Shown piece by piece: positions 46,532 to 57,600 of a stretch of 64,000 nt of DNA. The DNA is from a virus, in the IMG/VR virus record IMGVR_UViG_3300031841_003468, positions 89,712 through 153,711 of that record. The stretch is one strand, 5' to 3'. Position 1 is the stretch's first letter; each line of letters begins with the position of its first letter. A program made the translations under genes and the position numbers. Below the pieces are notes generated by a model. It made no database searches. It was not told the DNA's origin and was given only the letters and a program-made list of their open reading frames with translations.

Positions 46532-47977
46532 ATGGCAGTTATTTGGAAAGGAACATCACTAGCAGGAAATGGGACAGAGCCATATCCTAATATTGATATT
46601 ACCGCAACAGCACTTAGAGGCGGCGATGGTGCTTATATCGCCACTGACTATTCTATTAGAGTTACAGGGCAAATGGTCGCCACTGGAAGTTTAGTTGTTG
46701 CAGGTGAAAGGCAGAATAGTCTATTTGGTAAAATAAACGCAATGGCTGCTGCTGTCGATGGTGAAGATGTCGGCAAGCTAGATATTCAGCCATACGGTGG
46801 TGGTGCCAGCAACATGACTTTCCCAGACGCTAAACTAACAAGCGTCAACTTCTCAGAAGCACCAGAAAATTCAGCACAGGTTCAATTCCAAGATTACAGT
46901 CTAGAGTTTACGGCTAGAAAATGGAATGAAGGTGGAACTACCCCTACTTATAAAATCTCTGAAGGTAGTGTGTCTTGGTCTTATAGCGTTAGTGGTGACG
47001 TTACAACCCCAACATTGGTCATTTCCCCTGTGCTCAACAAAGGCACAACTGTAACCATAACAGCCCAAGCAACTGGATATGCTACTGCTACATCGGGTGG
47101 TGTGATTGATCAAGAAGCAGCCCGAAATGCACAGTTATGGTGCAAGCACATGATGGACAACCTTCAAAGCACTTCTAATGGAAAGAGTGCGGTTGGTGCA
47201 TTAGCTCTTGCAAATCTTGCACAAGGTAAGTCTGGAGCAGCTGCAACTTTCGATAGTACTACATATACTGGTGTAAACAAAGCTTTTTCTGAGAATATGG
47301 ATATCCCTAACGGAACATATAGCTTAGAACAGACCATTACTTTAGTAAAAGACACCTTTAATTTAGATTACTCCGTAGAAGGTTCTATCTCTGACCAAAA
47401 TGAACAAAATACAATTACGGTTCAGGGTACATGCACACCATACGACACGTCTAATCCTAATACAAACACTAAGACCATTGAGAATAAACTAGATGATTAT
47501 GATACTTGGTCTATAGCTGCCGCATCATTAGCCTCTCACATATATAGCAAATTAGGTGGAGAAGGAACTTTAAAGAGCGACCCTACTAACTCAAGCCTTG
47601 GATACTCTCCTAAAACTGGAGAGATTACTTTTAATTTTACTTTTGATGATGGTGAAGTATTAGTAGCCGATTCTATCTCAAGTTCAGTCCAGATCAATGA
47701 TGTAAATAAAGACCAGTCAGCAATGATTGTAGCAGTTATACCTGTTATAGCTAGACCTGATGGCCCAATCCTCCAAGATATAGGGACTCCAATTCAACGT
47801 ACAAGAAGCCTTACTATCACTGCTACCATGAAAAAAGCAAATAGAACTTCTGCTCCTGATGTGTCTAATTTAATTACTACATATACACCTCCGGGAACTG
47901 CTTTGATTACTGGAAAAAGCGAACAGTGGAACCCTACTTCTGGATCATTTACTCTTGATGTGGAGTGGACTTACTAA
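46532..47977 (+). CDS. Distal tail / baseplate protein
   Basis: 481 residues, beta-rich (VIWKGTSLAGNGTEPYPN at the start; later VSWSYSVSGDVTTPTLVIS and SVEGSISDQNEQNTITVQG), with a middle helical portion. By position it precedes the hub-like gene and could be the Dit-like or tail-tip connector. Its start has only a poor ribosome site in the preceding stop region, so coupling to the giant gene upstream is likely. Its stop overlaps the next ATG (TAATG). Confidence 0.55.
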   Translation: MAVIWKGTSLAGNGTEPYPNIDITATALRGGDGAYIATDYSIRVTGQMVATGSLVVAGERQNSLFGKINAMAAAVDGEDVGKLDIQPYGGGASNMTFPDAKLTSVNFSEAPENSAQVQFQDYSLEFTARKWNEGGTTPTYKISEGSVSWSYSVSGDVTTPTLVISPVLNKGTTVTITAQATGYATATSGGVIDQEAARNAQLWCKHMMDNLQSTSNGKSAVGALALANLAQGKSGAAATFDSTTYTGVNKAFSENMDIPNGTYSLEQTITLVKDTFNLDYSVEGSISDQNEQNTITVQGTCTPYDTSNPNTNTKTIENKLDDYDTWSIAAASLASHIYSKLGGEGTLKSDPTNSSLGYSPKTGEITFNFTFDDGEVLVADSISSSVQINDVNKDQSAMIVAVIPVIARPDGPILQDIGTPIQRTRSLTITATMKKANRTSAPDVSNLITTYTPPGTALITGKSEQWNPTSGSFTLDVEWTY

Positions 47978-50900
47978 TGGCTTTTGAACCTAGAAATGAC
48001 AACAGTCTTTGGGCTCCTTTAGAAAACACAGAACAGCAATCTCCTGAAATAGGTGATTTGTCTGGGAATGTACAAAGTCTTTTTTCCGGCCCGTTTACAT
48101 TTTCTGGTGCCTATGTAACTAACATGAGCATCAATCTTGGCTGGGGTGGAGATACAAGTTCTTGCCAAATGACTCTAGTAGAAGACCCTGATAATGGTAA
48201 AGTTTTTGATAAGCCTGCGGTTGGTACATGTATGGGTATCAATATTGGCGAAGCAGAATTTATCGGCATATTCCAAAGATGGACTAAAAACCAAAGCACT
48301 AGTGGTACTACATATGATGTTGTTTTGGAGTCTCCATCTAAGATTATGACTGGAGTTAGTGTAATTCTAGACGGGTTTCAGGGTACTGGGTACACTGGTG
48401 TAAACATAGCACAGCCTTACAATGAACCTGTCTTCACAACTCAAATGTCTAATGTTTGGAATCCATTTGCTGTTAGGGAAAATTACCAGTATGGAGGAAT
48501 ATTTGGTGGTGCAAATACTAACTCCGCTGGTTTCCCTGTTCTTGATCTTGTTAATCTACTAGAAGAGATTTCAAAAGGACAACATAGTTTTGGTGGCCCA
48601 ATTTTATTTGGTGAAAGTAGCTTTAGTTTAGATTTAACTGAGTTACGTCCATTTGCCGCTATAATCCCTCATTATCGTGTCTCTGGTACAGTAATGACAC
48701 TTCATGATATCATCAATGATATATCTCAAGCTTCAGTATCTAACTTTATGTATAGTATTACTGGTCACATTGATCCTTCTACTAATATTGTAGAACTACC
48801 ATCTATTTCTGTCAAAATGACGGATACCAGCATCCAGCCTGACCTGAATACTATTAGAGGCATTGTCGAGACAGAAAAGACTTCTGGTAAACTTATATCT
48901 GCAGATAACGGTGAAGAGCTATCTGACCATGTAACACAAAAAATGGTTATAGGTGCTCCTGCAAGTAGATGGTGGCAAACTAGCAACGTTGTTCCTGTTT
49001 GGGGGAGAACTTCAGCAGGTCAATGGATTGGTGGTGACGGCTTTGGTATGTTTGACGGAGCATCTATTATTGAAAGCGATGGAAGTATACGAGAAACAGA
49101 CATACTAGAAATCAGATGTGCTGCATCAGGTAGAGAAGCTTGGAATATGTACCATGCCATTACAAAGGCTTGGACTGGAAAATCAGCAGTAGAAGCATAC
49201 AGTGGTATGAATACTGATGTTCTTCAGAGGTTACTTGATGGTCTAGCTAACTCTAATGATGTTGAACAAACAGACTTAACTGAGGCAGAAAGATATCGAA
49301 AAGCTGGCGTAAATAATATAAAAGCCCTGCACGATAAATTATTTGACGCTGCCAAGAATGTAGCAGATAACTTTTGGGGAAAACAATACTTGGTATATCT
49401 CCCTGCAGAGCCGGGTGGGGTTAGCAATAACTTAAAGTTTGTCGCTGAAGATATTGACTTTGTATCGTCTTGGGAAATTGCAGACTCAGCTTGGCTTGAT
49501 AACGCCAACCAGTATGTTAATGACATATCTTTCTTTGACTCTAGTGGTAGACTTAGAGCTGGTGTTGTATACCCGTTTTCAAATGAAGTAGACTACAGTA
49601 GTATTGGTACTGGTTACACATCCGCTTTTGGTGGCATTTTCACTAAAGAAGTACAGGTAGAAAATGAAATCTTCTGGGGCGACCTTCCCGGATTTAATTC
49701 TGCGGTTGCACTAACTCACTTTACAGCACCTGCTGTATTTAAGTATGACAAATGGAGTCAGATGGACGGATTAGCTGCCTTAATAGAGCTAATTACAGGT
49801 AGGGAGTTTGACGCTGCAGCTAATAATGGTAACATGTTTGGCTTAGATAATAACCAATTCTACTTAGCTCCAATGGCTGTTAAACCATCTTCCGTAGGTA
49901 TTCCTCAAGAAAGTAAAAGATATTCTTGGGGCCCTTGGTATGCATTTAATGATACCACAGGAAAGACTAGTGTTGAAGTAGACACAGATCTAGCACCTGA
50001 AAACTTTGGGACTTACTCTCTGCTAAATGAAGCAGGTTTCTCATCTGTTATTACTGCTACTGCAAATAATGCTACTGTAGAAGCAGGGTCAATTACACTT
50101 GCAGAACTACCTAGATTAAGCTTAGCCGATAGATTTGAAGATGCTGGGCCTTACTTAACTAGCATGAATATTAGTGTTGGAGAAGGTGGAGTCAATACTC
50201 AGTATTCATTTAATACTTACACTGTAGAGTTCGGCAAAATAGCAAAATATAATCGTGATAGAATTTCTAGAATTCGCAAAAACACAATCGAGCAACTACA
50301 AAAGCAACGTGAATTAATTCGTAAGCCAGCACTACCTAAGTATGAACCACATAGGCTTCCATCTAGAACTAAAGCTAACTCAGACCTTAAGTTTGCTGGC
50401 TTTGGAGCTATGGCTGGATTTTTTGGTAACATGCACTTAAATGCACATAAGCCAAGACCTCACGTTATTGGTCAACCCGCAGCTAATGCCGCAGTAAATT
50501 CATCCAAAAACTACGATCAAGCCCATGGTCAAAGTATGGAGCAGTTTATAACTCCAATTACTATTCACAAAGAACTGCCAGATGATGATGCCGCAGCAGC
50601 ACTTCAAAATGCAAGACAAGATGAACCACCTATGTTCCTTGCTCCTACTGACGAAGCTGGTCATAATGACGGGTTATTCCTTGAAGGTCATGCTAGTCCA
50701 ACTAGTGAAGAGCTAAACAAATACTTTGCCTTTGGTGGCGAGACAGACTTCTGTTTAGTTTATCGTGACGATGCAGCTTCTGTTACAGACATCAACCAAA
50801 GAAAAGGTAATCCTCCACAGTCTGAGGTTAGACCTATGGCTCAGGTTGGCCCACTTACTCTTTCTGGATGGGGATATGACATAGCAGATCAGCCAGTTCC

Positions 50901-51297
50901 CGGAAAAAGACAGGGCGATAAAGATAATAATAATAAACTACAGTTTGACCCAGAAAACCCTGCTCTTGACAGAACTAGCTGGAAGACAGGCCCAGTTCAC
51001 TTAATGTGGGATGATGAAAGACGTGTTTGGGCTGGTGGACTACAAATTGTAGAAGGTATTCTAGATGAAGATCTTGAAGCACCTGATAATCCCGGAAACC
51101 CTACTGAAGCCACAATGAAACTTAGAAGAGGTCTAAAGAATCAGTGGGGTGACCTAGACGAAACAATTACATTGGTAAATAGAGATCCGTCATTGTCTGT
51201 AAGTCTTGACGATGCTGAGTTCGATCTTCTTTGCATTGCTATAAGAATTAACTACGAGTGGCGACCGCTATGGGTTAGTTGTACAGCTAGAGGTTAA
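47977..51297 (+). CDS. Tail hub-like protein
   Basis: 1106 residues. Start ATG 47977 overlaps the previous stop; an upstream GTG at 47965 is less likely. The N-terminal third resembles hub/late-control proteins (GAYVTNMSINLGWGGDTSSC, then IGIFQRWTKN and YDVVLESPSKIMTGVSVILD), which form the baseplate hub. Later regions include a Lys/Arg-rich segment (about 765-800) and an acidic end. No lysozyme or M23 peptidase motif was seen. Together with the 46532 product it would build the tip under the tube. Confidence 0.6.
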   Translation: MAFEPRNDNSLWAPLENTEQQSPEIGDLSGNVQSLFSGPFTFSGAYVTNMSINLGWGGDTSSCQMTLVEDPDNGKVFDKPAVGTCMGINIGEAEFIGIFQRWTKNQSTSGTTYDVVLESPSKIMTGVSVILDGFQGTGYTGVNIAQPYNEPVFTTQMSNVWNPFAVRENYQYGGIFGGANTNSAGFPVLDLVNLLEEISKGQHSFGGPILFGESSFSLDLTELRPFAAIIPHYRVSGTVMTLHDIINDISQASVSNFMYSITGHIDPSTNIVELPSISVKMTDTSIQPDLNTIRGIVETEKTSGKLISADNGEELSDHVTQKMVIGAPASRWWQTSNVVPVWGRTSAGQWIGGDGFGMFDGASIIESDGSIRETDILEIRCAASGREAWNMYHAITKAWTGKSAVEAYSGMNTDVLQRLLDGLANSNDVEQTDLTEAERYRKAGVNNIKALHDKLFDAAKNVADNFWGKQYLVYLPAEPGGVSNNLKFVAEDIDFVSSWEIADSAWLDNANQYVNDISFFDSSGRLRAGVVYPFSNEVDYSSIGTGYTSAFGGIFTKEVQVENEIFWGDLPGFNSAVALTHFTAPAVFKYDKWSQMDGLAALIELITGREFDAAANNGNMFGLDNNQFYLAPMAVKPSSVGIPQESKRYSWGPWYAFNDTTGKTSVEVDTDLAPENFGTYSLLNEAGFSSVITATANNATVEAGSITLAELPRLSLADRFEDAGPYLTSMNISVGEGGVNTQYSFNTYTVEFGKIAKYNRDRISRIRKNTIEQLQKQRELIRKPALPKYEPHRLPSRTKANSDLKFAGFGAMAGFFGNMHLNAHKPRPHVIGQPAANAAVNSSKNYDQAHGQSMEQFITPITIHKELPDDDAAAALQNARQDEPPMFLAPTDEAGHNDGLFLEGHASPTSEELNKYFAFGGETDFCLVYRDDAASVTDINQRKGNPPQSEVRPMAQVGPLTLSGWGYDIADQPVPGKRQGDKDNNNKLQFDPENPALDRTSWKTGPVHLMWDDERRVWAGGLQIVEGILDEDLEAPDNPGNPTEATMKLRRGLKNQWGDLDETITLVNRDPSLSVSLDDAEFDLLCIAIRINYEWRPLWVSCTARG

Positions 51298-51308
51298 GGG
51301 GAAATATA

Positions 51309-54300
51309 ATGGGAAGACCGGGATGTTCAGGATGCTGTGAACACGAAGATCAGGGCTGTGAATTCACGCCCACTATAAAGTTCTGGCACAAGAATAGAGA
51401 CGACGATTTAGTTCAAGGCTACACCCCTGAAGAGTATAAGGGTGAGTTTGGAGATCAGGCTGTCGATAGACGTATGCTAGAGGTTGGCGATATTGTCAAA
51501 TGGCAGGAGCAGCCAAACGCACTTGTTGTAGATAACGAATGGGAAATAATGGATACCAATCTTCCCAATGAAAATAGCTATGACTTAAGAAATGTTCAAG
51601 ACCGTACCATCCGCAAAGTTAATATTGGTAGATGGTTTCTTCTTATGCTTCGTCCATTAAACCCAGATAGACCGGATACTAGATTTGAGCTTCCAGATTT
51701 TAAGGGCATCTCTGTAGAGTTTGAAAAACCACACAAGAAACTTCCACCAGAAATGTGGCATGATGGAACAATGAATAACTTTTACGGCGATGTCGAGCCT
51801 GAAGGTTATTATGTAAGTTTCATTGGTGACAATCAAGTTTGGCAGATTATAGATAATCGTGGCAGAAATGATTTGGGCCTTGTCGAGTTTGAGATACAAC
51901 TTGAGGGTGGAAATAGAAAAGAGATTGTAACAGAAAACGATATTGATTTTGCCTCCGAAGACTATGAAAAGTGGTATTGGAATATTAATACGGATGAAAA
52001 TGGTGATTTAATTGACCCAGTTCCTCATCCTAATGCACCAGCTCATCCCGAGGGCCTTAGAGTGCAGGATAGAGTTTCTGGTGTAAGAACAGGTTGTGCT
52101 GGCCCATTTTTTAACTTCGGTGATGAAAAGGGAGATGACACTAGTCATACAGAAAAAGCAGTCCCTAACGATATTCCTTTAAGTCACTTGGCAAAGCTAC
52201 CAGACCCTAAAGCACTACAAAACAGCAATGAAATTTTTGTTGCTGGTGGATGGTTAATGAGGGCTAGTTACTGGGGCGACTATGGTTTGGCGGGTTGGTC
52301 TGAGGGAAGTGATCGAACTGAAGTTTTCGACTTTATGCTACATGAGCCTGCCCCAACTATTGGGAATGGCGATAGTCGTGAAGAGGTATTAGCCGACATC
52401 CTTCGTGAAGATACCCAAAGCTACCCAAACCCTGTATATACTAGCTATCTTTACGATGGCGAATTTTCGGGTCTCAATTTTGACGCTCCAACTTCCCCGG
52501 TTTGGAATTCTTTTAATTACAATGCCCATCCTATACCTAATGAGGATTTTCTTTGGTATAGAAATGAACATTACGGTACTCAGTTTGTGGTAGAAGATAC
52601 ATATTACTCTAAGGTTGTAAATCAAGCTGTTTATTTCCCGCTTGATGAAAACAATAAAAGAATAGATAGTCGTATTAAGTGGCTGGAAGTAGTTCAAAAA
52701 GGGAATCCTTTTTTAAGTTTAGACTTAATGCCTTATAACTATTCTACGTATACGAATAATGGAAATATAAATAAACTGTTTGATAAGTTGAGAGATTTTG
52801 AAAATCTATTCACTCATGACATTGGTTATATTGCACCATACGGTTCTTATTGTATAAACAAAGATATAGTATACATGGATTATCACTCATATTATTCTGA
52901 CTGGACTCATGATTTTTATGCAACAAACAACGGTATTTATAGTAAGGACGCAACCGACTGGAAAGCCTATAAAGTGAAGGGCTCCTTAAATCCAGTAAGT
53001 TATACAGGAAAGAAAAACCTGCATGTAAAATCTGGAAAACTATACCTTGATGGAAATTCATATACTATAGATATACCTGATTTTAATGGAACTATAGAAG
53101 ATTGGGACTACCAAGATCAAATAAAAAGTATTTGTTATTTTTGGCCCTCAAGAGCAGCTAGTAAATATACCTTTGCTCCCGGATCTCCTTTTCCAGATCC
53201 TAAAGATGACAACTATAAATATTATAATCTTTATCAGGCAAATCCCGGCTATTTTGAAGGTAAATTTGCTTTAGGTGCAGAGGGTGCTGATCTTGATAGT
53301 GATTCATTAGGTATGAAACCAACTGTCGCAGGAACTGTATTTGCCGATGGATACATGATGAATCCTAGACAGCTAAATGACTATAGGGGTGCAGAAGATG
53401 ATGACCCGATTACAGCCTCGGATTGGCAGGATACTAAAAGAAGAGATATATATCTAGATCACAAAGAAGAAATTGCATTAAGCCCATATGAACTTGTTAG
53501 AAATGCAAAACCTCGTGACCATGATGTTTCTCATGGATCAATAAAGCTAAGAGAGTATTTTGACGATGCAGAAAAGACATCTGAATTTAAAAAACAGTTT
53601 TGGTGCCAATGGTCTTCGCATTCAGAAACAGATAACAGACAAATTATTAAGGTTAGTACTGTCGATACACATGAAAAGGGTGAGGCCATTCATGGAGAAC
53701 TATGGTCTTGGACTTACTTCATTAAGGTATTCAATGCTCTTGATTCAGCGACAGGCTATAGTGCCAGCTCACAAAAAAGGAAAGAATTTAAAAAATGGTA
53801 TTTGTCTGGAGGTGGTAGAGGAGAGCAGATTACAGGAATTAATATAGGTGGAGATAAATACTGGGAAAATGTTACCGGCGAAGGCGGCAATGTAAAACCA
53901 GATAACTACGCACCAAAGGATGAATTAGAAGTAGGAGATTTCTTCTTTTCTAAGTTTGATTTTAAGCAAGACGATGAACACGACATAGAAGAATGGCTTG
54001 TTCCATTAAATCACCCGAAAGATTATAGGCAAGGACTAATTGACTTTGGTTTAAATGCTGTAGAACAGTACTTGTGGAAAATAACCGAAATAGTAGAGGG
54101 TGTTGGATATAGGGCTACGCCCGTAATTGGCGGTGGAAACCCCAAAGTATTTGCTCGCAGCCAAATGATTATAAGTGTGAATCAAGACAATAGATCACTG
54201 GCTTGTCTGTCTGCTATAAAAGAACTAGATAACGTCGGCTCAATAGATATTAATAAAATTACTATTGATGGAAAAATAGCTTGGGAAGTTAAGGGGGATC

Positions 54301-54683
54301 ATTTACAAATTCACTGGCCTCATCTAAAAATTAAAAACATTAGATTGATTGAAAAATTGGCTAAGCAGTCGGCTAAGATTGAGGATGCTAACTTTGAACC
54401 TTATGGGGATTTACTCAGCATGCGTGACCCTCACGATAGCTACTTGGACTTTTCATCAGGCGGTAGAATTAATAATGATCCTGAACAGTTGGCAAATATC
54501 CAAGCAAGAATAGCTCATCCTTTTGAGCAGCACTATTCATATACGAGTGGCAAGGACACTCCTATTAGTGCCTTTGCATTTCTAGTAAAAGGTACTGCTT
54601 TATTAAAGTCTCCTTTTTACGCAATATCAGGAAATGTAAAAATTATATATGACCTAGATACAATAGAAGAAGTAAGGGAATAA
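51309..54683 (+). CDS. Minor tail protein of unknown family (1)
   Basis: 1124 residues with no family I recognise. The N-terminus is cysteine rich (CSGCCEHEDQGC within the first 20 residues), suggesting a metal or disulfide knot. It is rich in aromatic residues and in Asn, Asp and Gly; no coiled coil and no repeats. Codon use is relaxed (TTA, AGA, ATA are common), unlike the capsid and tube genes, so low copy is likely. AAGGGGA before the ATG. It forms a pair with the next gene (2-base gap), both presumably tail-tip or fibre proteins. Confidence 0.55.
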   Translation: MGRPGCSGCCEHEDQGCEFTPTIKFWHKNRDDDLVQGYTPEEYKGEFGDQAVDRRMLEVGDIVKWQEQPNALVVDNEWEIMDTNLPNENSYDLRNVQDRTIRKVNIGRWFLLMLRPLNPDRPDTRFELPDFKGISVEFEKPHKKLPPEMWHDGTMNNFYGDVEPEGYYVSFIGDNQVWQIIDNRGRNDLGLVEFEIQLEGGNRKEIVTENDIDFASEDYEKWYWNINTDENGDLIDPVPHPNAPAHPEGLRVQDRVSGVRTGCAGPFFNFGDEKGDDTSHTEKAVPNDIPLSHLAKLPDPKALQNSNEIFVAGGWLMRASYWGDYGLAGWSEGSDRTEVFDFMLHEPAPTIGNGDSREEVLADILREDTQSYPNPVYTSYLYDGEFSGLNFDAPTSPVWNSFNYNAHPIPNEDFLWYRNEHYGTQFVVEDTYYSKVVNQAVYFPLDENNKRIDSRIKWLEVVQKGNPFLSLDLMPYNYSTYTNNGNINKLFDKLRDFENLFTHDIGYIAPYGSYCINKDIVYMDYHSYYSDWTHDFYATNNGIYSKDATDWKAYKVKGSLNPVSYTGKKNLHVKSGKLYLDGNSYTIDIPDFNGTIEDWDYQDQIKSICYFWPSRAASKYTFAPGSPFPDPKDDNYKYYNLYQANPGYFEGKFALGAEGADLDSDSLGMKPTVAGTVFADGYMMNPRQLNDYRGAEDDDPITASDWQDTKRRDIYLDHKEEIALSPYELVRNAKPRDHDVSHGSIKLREYFDDAEKTSEFKKQFWCQWSSHSETDNRQIIKVSTVDTHEKGEAIHGELWSWTYFIKVFNALDSATGYSASSQKRKEFKKWYLSGGGRGEQITGINIGGDKYWENVTGEGGNVKPDNYAPKDELEVGDFFFSKFDFKQDDEHDIEEWLVPLNHPKDYRQGLIDFGLNAVEQYLWKITEIVEGVGYRATPVIGGGNPKVFARSQMIISVNQDNRSLACLSAIKELDNVGSIDINKITIDGKIAWEVKGDHLQIHWPHLKIKNIRLIEKLAKQSAKIEDANFEPYGDLLSMRDPHDSYLDFSSGGRINNDPEQLANIQARIAHPFEQHYSYTSGKDTPISAFAFLVKGTALLKSPFYAISGNVKIIYDLDTIEEVRE

Positions 54684-54685
54684 TA

Positions 54686-57600
54686 ATGGCTAAAGAAATA
54701 ATTAAAACAATTAAAGTCACTAAGGAACAAAATTTTTCCTCGGATTGGCTAGATGACAATTATTTGGTTGGGGTAGTGCATCAGGAATGTGCGGTATGCT
54801 CTCAGCATGTTGATGGCTTTGAACCTTTATACAACGCTCATTCACCATTGTCACCAACCCATAACTCCAACCTTCTTTCGAGGTATAATCAAAGAGTTGT
54901 TGGATGGGATTATTTTTATCAGGCAACAAATTATTTTACTGTTGTAGGTGGTCAGTTTGGACAATATAAATCACTTCAGGGCCCATATCAATGGCACTAT
55001 AAAGAAAAGATGTCAACACCACCGGACTTCATAGGCGATCCACCCAATGTTTTTGAGATGGATTGTATTGTTGATATCGACACCACCGTAGCTCAAGGTG
55101 AGTGGCCCACAACGGATGGCAAAACTTTTGCATCCCCGCATCCAACTGGTAACAGTCAAGATTTGTCTCAAGTGTATGGAATATATGTCAGAACTGAACA
55201 ATTAGACACTTACTGGTTCGCTACAGATTTTCCTATTAAAAAGTTTAACATTGAACACGCCTATTCTGTGCGTGGAAAAAGCCGAATAGTAGATGAAAAT
55301 ACAGCTCGGGGACAACATAGAAGTGTATATCTTGGGGCCAACTATTATCCAACAGCTATTTATATGGGCGAGGTTTTTGATGTTCACGATATGTTGGTTA
55401 GTATCAATGCTGAAACATTGTTCGACGAAGAGGTTATGCAGGCCAGTATTTCCCAGTATCCACACAGATATAATGCTGTACATGAGCTCAATGAAGATAA
55501 AAGCTTTACTTTTGACAAAGATGACAAACAAGACCTAACTGACATAAGTCGTGGTGCTTGGGCACATCAGTACTATGCTACTAGAAAAGGATTTTTCAAA
55601 ATACAGAAAAATGGTAGACATGTTTATCCGCTTGTTGTTGGAGTTGAATCTGTTAATAGAATAAACAGGGTTGCAAAAAAATTGGAGTGGAAGGAATGGA
55701 TGAGATGGATGGCTGCACACGAACGAGTAACTGAAGAAATCCAGCTAGATCCTCCTCATGGTGAAGGACAGCTTCTACCCCCGGACGTTGACAATGAAGA
55801 TAAAATAGACTGCTACGACCTTTATTATTCTGCAAGTGGGTCACAAGATTGTAGGATTAAAAGCTTAAGGCATTATCCGAATGGCATGACAGAGGGTGAA
55901 ATTGCAGAAAATGTTAGGCTTACAACTTTTGACACTTTTTTAAATTGGGTACTCGAAGGTATCAACAAGAATATTGAACTAGGAAGGGATACACAGGAGT
56001 CAATAACCAGTTACAATGAAGCAGTTGCAAAACTCGATGAAGAACGTGGTACTTTTTTTAATCCTGCGACTTGCCCAAATGAACTTTACATTTTAAGTAA
56101 CGGAGTTTTAAGCCCCGGTATATCTAACCATATTTTTGCTAGGAATAGTCCTCTTGATTTGGATACAATGTCGTGGTTCTTAAGAGAATACTACGGCGAA
56201 GAAAAATGGAATCAATTTTCGTACATTTGGCGTAACTTACATGCCTTAGTGCCAGATTCGTACTCTTTTTCTAATTTCGAGAAAAAGGTGGGTATTCCAG
56301 AAATAATTGATAGTGGTAGTGAAATCGTACTTGATCCTGACGGAAACCCTGTAAATCGTGAAACCCCAGTTTCATCATCTGGTTTATATAGACTATTTTC
56401 TTTTAGTGCAGCATGTGCGGTTTGCCCATGTAGCGGTTTGCCGATACCTCTGTTTTTCAATGGCATAAGGGATGTGGTGAATACAGTTGGGATGGATCTA
56501 GAAAGAAACAGAAGGAGCGATGTTGGACTATCACCGGAAAATGCACACGACTGCAACCCGAGAAAAGATATGTCTGCTCATGAGCTTAATAGCATTGCAC
56601 AATCTGTTGAAAAAGACGATGTATTTAGGTCATTAACCCCGAAGATGTCTGAGTTATTTGTCATGCCAAAGAATTATAATCTCAATGACATACAGTTCAT
56701 AGAGGGTAATAGTTCTGGTCAAATGGGAGATAATAACGGGTGGGCTGGGCCTTCATTAAATGGAGTGGTTACAGATAACAATGGAAACCCTATGCGGATT
56801 ATTTGGCCGTGTGCACCTAGTCCCAGAACTCACAGCGGCGAACAAACAGTGTCTTCCGCACGACAAACTAATAATATATATAATAATGATTACTCAGCCA
56901 GAATAGATAAGTTCAGAAGAGAGTTTAATCCTTTTACAGGTAAGCTTGAAGATCGTGCTGAAAATATAGTTTTACAGGGCGAAAAAATAGTTCTTGGGTT
57001 AGGGGGTGTATTTCCACATAATTCAGACATTAGAACAGATAGCAATAATTTTTCAGAGTCATGTGAAGGGGTTGTTCAGGTTAACTTTTATGGAGGAAGT
57101 CCTGTAACACAAAGCTGGAAGGTAAACACCACTATTCTTGGCATCAGTCCTTACGGCAAACCAGCCGGATGGATGTTAGATGGCAATGATAACATTACGT
57201 TTGATACAATACCTAGAGAAAACGATGATCCGGCATATGACCAATTCTCATTAACTGCTAATTCATGGGACATGGGTAAAGATGTTGCTATAAATCTTGA
57301 TGTATTCCATAGTATTGAAGCATTCAATCATTATCCTAGAATACTTGATATCAATAATATTAACCCGTTTAGGATATCTTCGGAGGATCTTAATGAAGCA
57401 TTTGCTGCATATCTTTCTCAAAAATACAAATATCGTTTTATAGATGAAAGACTGATTTTTACTGGCAAAGCCTATCTTTACAATAATAATCAAAGTACAC
57501 ATAAATCTTACGAGAAAATAGAGCAAGGAAAGGATTTCCATCAAATACCGTGTCTAGTATCTGGATATACGCCCAATAATACTTATCTTCCTTATTCTTA